In this document: positions 8,093 through 10,521 of the stretch, in pieces
Numbering within the stretch: the first letter of the stretch is position 1
How the letters are laid out: every line of letters begins with the position of its first letter
NCBI GenBank assembly: GCA_027600665.1
Contig: JADGJL010001067.1
Coordinates: 1 to 10,521 of the forward strand
Source of the DNA: Irineochytrium annulatum
Lineage: Eukaryota; Chytridiomycota; Chytridiomycetes; Chytridiales; Chytridiaceae
Direction of reading: 5' to 3'
Length of the DNA: 10,521 nt
Notes under the pieces: model-generated
Seen by the model: the letters and a program-made list of their open reading frames with translations, nothing else
Told to the model about the DNA's origin: nothing
Database searches by the model: none
Program-made: the position numbers and the translations under genes

Positions 8093-8786
8093 ATGCTCTT
8101 CCCCGTTGGCCGCCCCGCGGAACAGGTCGTTATGGGAGGTTAGTACGCGATCTTTGCGGTTTTGTTGTCTTGGCGTTGGATTTGTTTGGACGGCGATGCA
8201 CTTCGCGGGCATATATCTTGAGCGAGTTGCAATCTAACCTTCGCGATCACAGGCCTTTTCACGGCAATGGGCCTCGCGACAATGCTTTTTCCCAATTCGA
8301 TAATCCTCTTGACCTTCCAGCAGCCGTTCTACACTCCTCCGGCCGTTGCCGCCGTCGCGCCCATCGTCGACAAGTCGCCCCAGACCAAGGCCGTGGTCAA
8401 GGTGGACCCGCCGGGCCCGCTGCGCGTCGCGATGCAGTGCTTTGGATCGCAGGCGACCCTGTGCGGCCTCCTGATCCTGTCATGCAGGTTCACCAAGGAA
8501 TCCTACCGCAACTTTGGCCTTGCGATGGTGCCGTACCTGGTATGTGGACAGCCCCTTCTCTTTATTGGTTGCTTAACCTACTCTGCTAATGCATTGCACT
8601 TTCGATGTTTAAATATAAAATGGTACTCACCCTTCCCCTCGCCCCGCTTTTAACACCCAAAAAAAAAAAAAGGTTTTTGATGTACTTGCGTGGAGGGGAG
8701 GGATGCTGACGAACTTGGGCGCTATCGGTGATGGGATTGGAAATATTGTTTTCGCAACGTGCTGTTGGTTGGCTTACCACAAGTAA
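8093..8786 (+). CDS. Small multi-pass membrane protein of unknown function (148 aa, 3 exons)
   Basis: I do not recognise a named family. Exons 8093-8138, 8253-8539 and 8673-8786 join in phase across introns of 114 and 133 nt, giving 148 aa ending at TAA 8784-8786. Hydrophobic stretches lie at about 12-39, 75-95, 103-118 and 125-146, so three or four membrane passes are likely. A polar loop (about 45-70) is Pro/Val/Lys-rich. The segment RFTKESYRNFGLAMVPYL, joined over the last intron to VFDVLAWRGG and then GAIGDGIGN, reads like a conserved domain: aromatic residues before helices and a Gly/Asp-rich loop. The start is the first ATG after an in-frame TGA at 7997; the frame is open for 31 codons before it without an ATG, so an upstream exon is possible. 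The last intron has an A13 run instead of a pyrimidine tract before its acceptor. Confidence 0.75.
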
Positions 8787-9300
8787 CGCGGTGTGGTGTG
8801 TGATATATTGTTACTGTGTGACTTTGTTAGTATGCAAAAAAGTCCATTTCCTGCAATATTTGGCCCATTTATGGAAGGACGCTCAAAGTTGAAGGATAAA
8901 TCTTCCAGGGTACCGCGATCCTCCGCGGGATCTTTGCCACTCGCCAGCTGCCTTACCTGCCTCGCTCCAATTTTGGCCGGTCGAACTTACAGAACAATGT
9001 TGTGGCCGAAGCGTTGGGATTGGGGACCGCTATTTGGCGTCGAAGAAGAAAGCTCCCATCCCAACGATAGAACGCCCTAACTCGACGGCGACCGAGCCCA
9101 GGCTGTCATCGCGAGGTGTCTGCCGAGCGATTACGCGTCGATCGCTGGACAGATAGCAGGAGTGGCGACGAAGCCGAAGCGGGCTACATCCACCCCGGAC
9201 ACGCCCCTCCGCAGCCGACTTGAACGTCGTCCAAAGCTACGCGATCTGGCGTGCATCAACAACACCATCACCAAATTTACCACCTGGCAACCCGGACGCG
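8787..9300. other. Intergenic interval before the kinase gene
   Basis: This is 514 bases between the small membrane protein and the kinase. A 95-codon + frame starting at 8793 shows no recognisable domain and mixed codon use, and I treat it as chance. The part from about 9080 is GC-rich and probably includes the promoter and 5' leader of the kinase. No clear TATA box or repeat was seen. Confidence 0.5.
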
Positions 9301-10387
9301 ATGCAGGAGAAGAAAATATTGGGCAGCTACACGATCGGGAAGACGATCGGGCAGGGCGCCTTCTCGAAGGTGAAGCTGGGCATCCACAAGGAGACGGGTC
9401 AGAAGGTGCGTTCCCGCTCGTTGACGATTGGCGGGGGGTTCCACTGACGCGTTGGAGACAGGTTGCCATCAAAGTGATAGATAAGAAGCAGATGGCCCTC
9501 AAGGCCGCGAAGGCCAAGAAGGCTAACGAGGACCGCGAGAAGCGGAAGAGGGAACAACAGGGGCAGCAGGGGCAGCAGGGGCAACCTCATCAGCAGCCGC
9601 CCAAGCCGGAGGCGCCGGCGCCGGCCTTGAAGCCCACCGAGTCGGGCGGGGCGGATGGCGCGAAGACGGAGGGTGGGGTGGCGCCGGCAACGGCGGATGC
9701 CGGGACGCCGACGTTTGTGTCGACGATGCAGCTGGAGGTACAGCTGCTGATGCGGCTTGATCACCCCAACGTCATCAACCTTTATCAAGTTATGGAGACC
9801 GAGGACGAGTGCTACGTCGTCATGTGAGTTTTCGTCGCGTGGGAAAGTGATGCCGACGGTCGTACTTATCGCGGTTCCTGTGTAGGGAGTTCGCGTCGGG
9901 TGGCGAGTTGATAGAGTACATCGCGGCGCGGAACTACCTGTCTGAAAAGGAGGCCCGAAGGTTCTTCCGCCAGCTCATCTCGGCCATGGACCACTGCCAC
10001 CTCGCCAACGTTGTCCACCGGGATCTTAAGCTTGAAAACCTGCTGTTGAATGACAGCAAAAACCTTCTTATCTCCGATTTCGGGCTCGGACGGACGTTCC
10101 AGAACGACACGGACGAATTGATGAAGGTATTGCGTTTGTTGATGAATGCATTTTGGCGAAATTGTTGTTAACTGCTTGACAGACGTTCTGCGGGACGCCA
10201 AACTATGCTGCGGTTGAGCTCATTTCGGGCATCCCGTATATCGGCGTGAAGTCGGACATTTGGGCGATGGGCGTTGTGCTATTTGTCATGATGACGGGGA
10301 AGCCTCCGTTTACTGGCGAAAATATTTCTGCGCTCTACAGCAAAATTAAGGCCGTCGACTACACGTGTCCTGAATACTTCTCTACTG
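9301..10387 (+). CDS. Ser/Thr protein kinase, CAMKL type, N-terminal 304 aa (3' end missing)
   Basis: An ATP-dependent Ser/Thr kinase of the CAMK-like group (SNF1/Kin4/MARK relatives). Exons 9301-9405, 9462-9823, 9886-10126 and 10183-10387 join in phase; introns are 56, 62 and 56 nt. Motifs: glycine loop GQGAFSKV, VAIK with Lys39, a helix-C Glu (Glu127 in MQLEVQLL), HRDLKLEN (200-207) with catalytic Asp202, DFG (220-222), then CGTPNYAAVEL in the activation segment and DIWAMGVVLF in helix F. Between beta-3 and helix C there is an insert of about 70 residues (49-119), first Lys/Ala/Glu-rich, then a QGQ repeat and Pro/Ala/Gly-rich. The APE motif reads AVE. Exon 4 probably stops after ST at 10387 (donor GTCAGC); the frame beyond runs into a T22 tract, and the rest of the C-lobe is absent. 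The domain starts about nine residues after the ATG. Confidence 0.9.
9558..9584 (+). repeat. Three 9-bp tandem repeats in the kinase insert
   Basis: The unit CAGGGGCAG occurs twice and then once with a final A, encoding the QGQ repeats at about residues 68-76 of the kinase. It lies in the variable insert, not in the catalytic core. Confidence 0.85.
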
Positions 10388-10397
10388 GTCAGCTGCC

Positions 10398-10419
10398 TTT
10401 TTTTTTTTTTTTTTTTTTT
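10398..10419 (+). repeat. T22 homopolymer tract
   Basis: Twenty-two consecutive T follow the probable kinase donor site at 10388. It may be part of the fourth intron, a retroelement tail in reverse, or a sequencing or assembly artefact. Confidence 0.8.
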
Positions 10420-10448
10420 ATTTATGCAAACGGGGGAACGCCCACCAA

Positions 10449-10472
10449 AAAAATATTCGAACAAATATTTTT
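10449..10472. repeat. AT-rich inverted repeat (9-bp arms, 6-bp loop)
   Basis: AAAAATATT at 10449-10457 is the exact reverse complement of 10464-10472, with the loop CGAACA between. It sits in the unexplained tail of the window after the T22 tract. Its role is unknown; a chance AT-rich match is plausible. Confidence 0.5.
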
Positions 10473-10521
10473 AAAAAGGCCAACAAGGAGCGGAAAAACA
10501 TGGCCGGGTTACGGGCCCCCC

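Noticed and set aside
9399..9788. Minus-strand 129-codon frame opposite the kinase insert
   Set aside because: Arg/Leu-rich translation is the complement of the repeat-containing kinase exon; no independent evidence.
2574..10387. Functional gene cluster (biosynthetic or defence system)
   Set aside because: The genes share strand and close spacing but have unrelated housekeeping-type roles, with no backbone synthase, regulator or defence module.
10499..10521. Telomere-like GGGTTA near the window end
   Set aside because: Only a single unit is present with no tandem repetition, so it does not support a telomere.

Overview
The window reads as nuclear DNA from a fungus, probably an early-diverging, chytrid-like lineage. 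Evidence for a eukaryote: every multi-exon gene is cut by short GT..AG introns (43-133 nt, mostly 56-65 nt), often with CTAAC/CTGAT/TTAAT-like branch sites, and the products (SLC41-type Mg2+ carrier, paraoxonase-type lactonase, CAMKL kinase) belong to eukaryotic families. The lineage is inferred from gene density, intron size and GC-rich codon use; it was not tested by comparison.

Layout, all supported genes on the + strand: (1) 535-1299, an uninterrupted low-complexity, acidic-tailed protein of 254 aa. (2) A ~1.27 kb AT- and pyrimidine-rich interval holding a short direct repeat and an orphan exon-like fragment. (3) 2574-3688, a four-exon SDR9C-like short-chain dehydrogenase of 318 aa with a possible upstream mitochondrial-type start. 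(4) 3887-5429, a three-exon SLC41/MgtE Mg2+ transporter of 475 aa. (5) 5430-6292, an interval with a long open frame and a second coding-like frame inside it, perhaps a decayed or unrecognised gene. (6) 6293-7929, a six-exon membrane-anchored paraoxonase/arylesterase-like beta-propeller of 434 aa. (7) 8093-8786, a three-exon small multi-pass membrane protein of 148 aa of unknown function. (8) 9301 to the window end, the first four exons of a CAMKL-type Ser/Thr kinase with a large insert and an altered APE motif; its 3' part is missing. The last ~130 bases are a T22 tract followed by AT-rich and then GC-rich sequence that does not continue the kinase.

Some neighbours are close (163-198 nt between stop and next start), as in compact fungal genomes. 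I see no clear pathway linking them: a redox enzyme, a Mg2+ carrier, a lactonase and a kinase look like ordinary neighbours rather than a defined system. The points most worth a second look are the nested palindrome at the left edge, the changed metal/active-site residues of the paraoxonase-like protein, the kinase AVE motif plus insert, and the two coding-like intergenic stretches. Exon boundaries were placed by hand from splice dinucleotides, reading phase and remembered family similarity; no alignment or database search was run.
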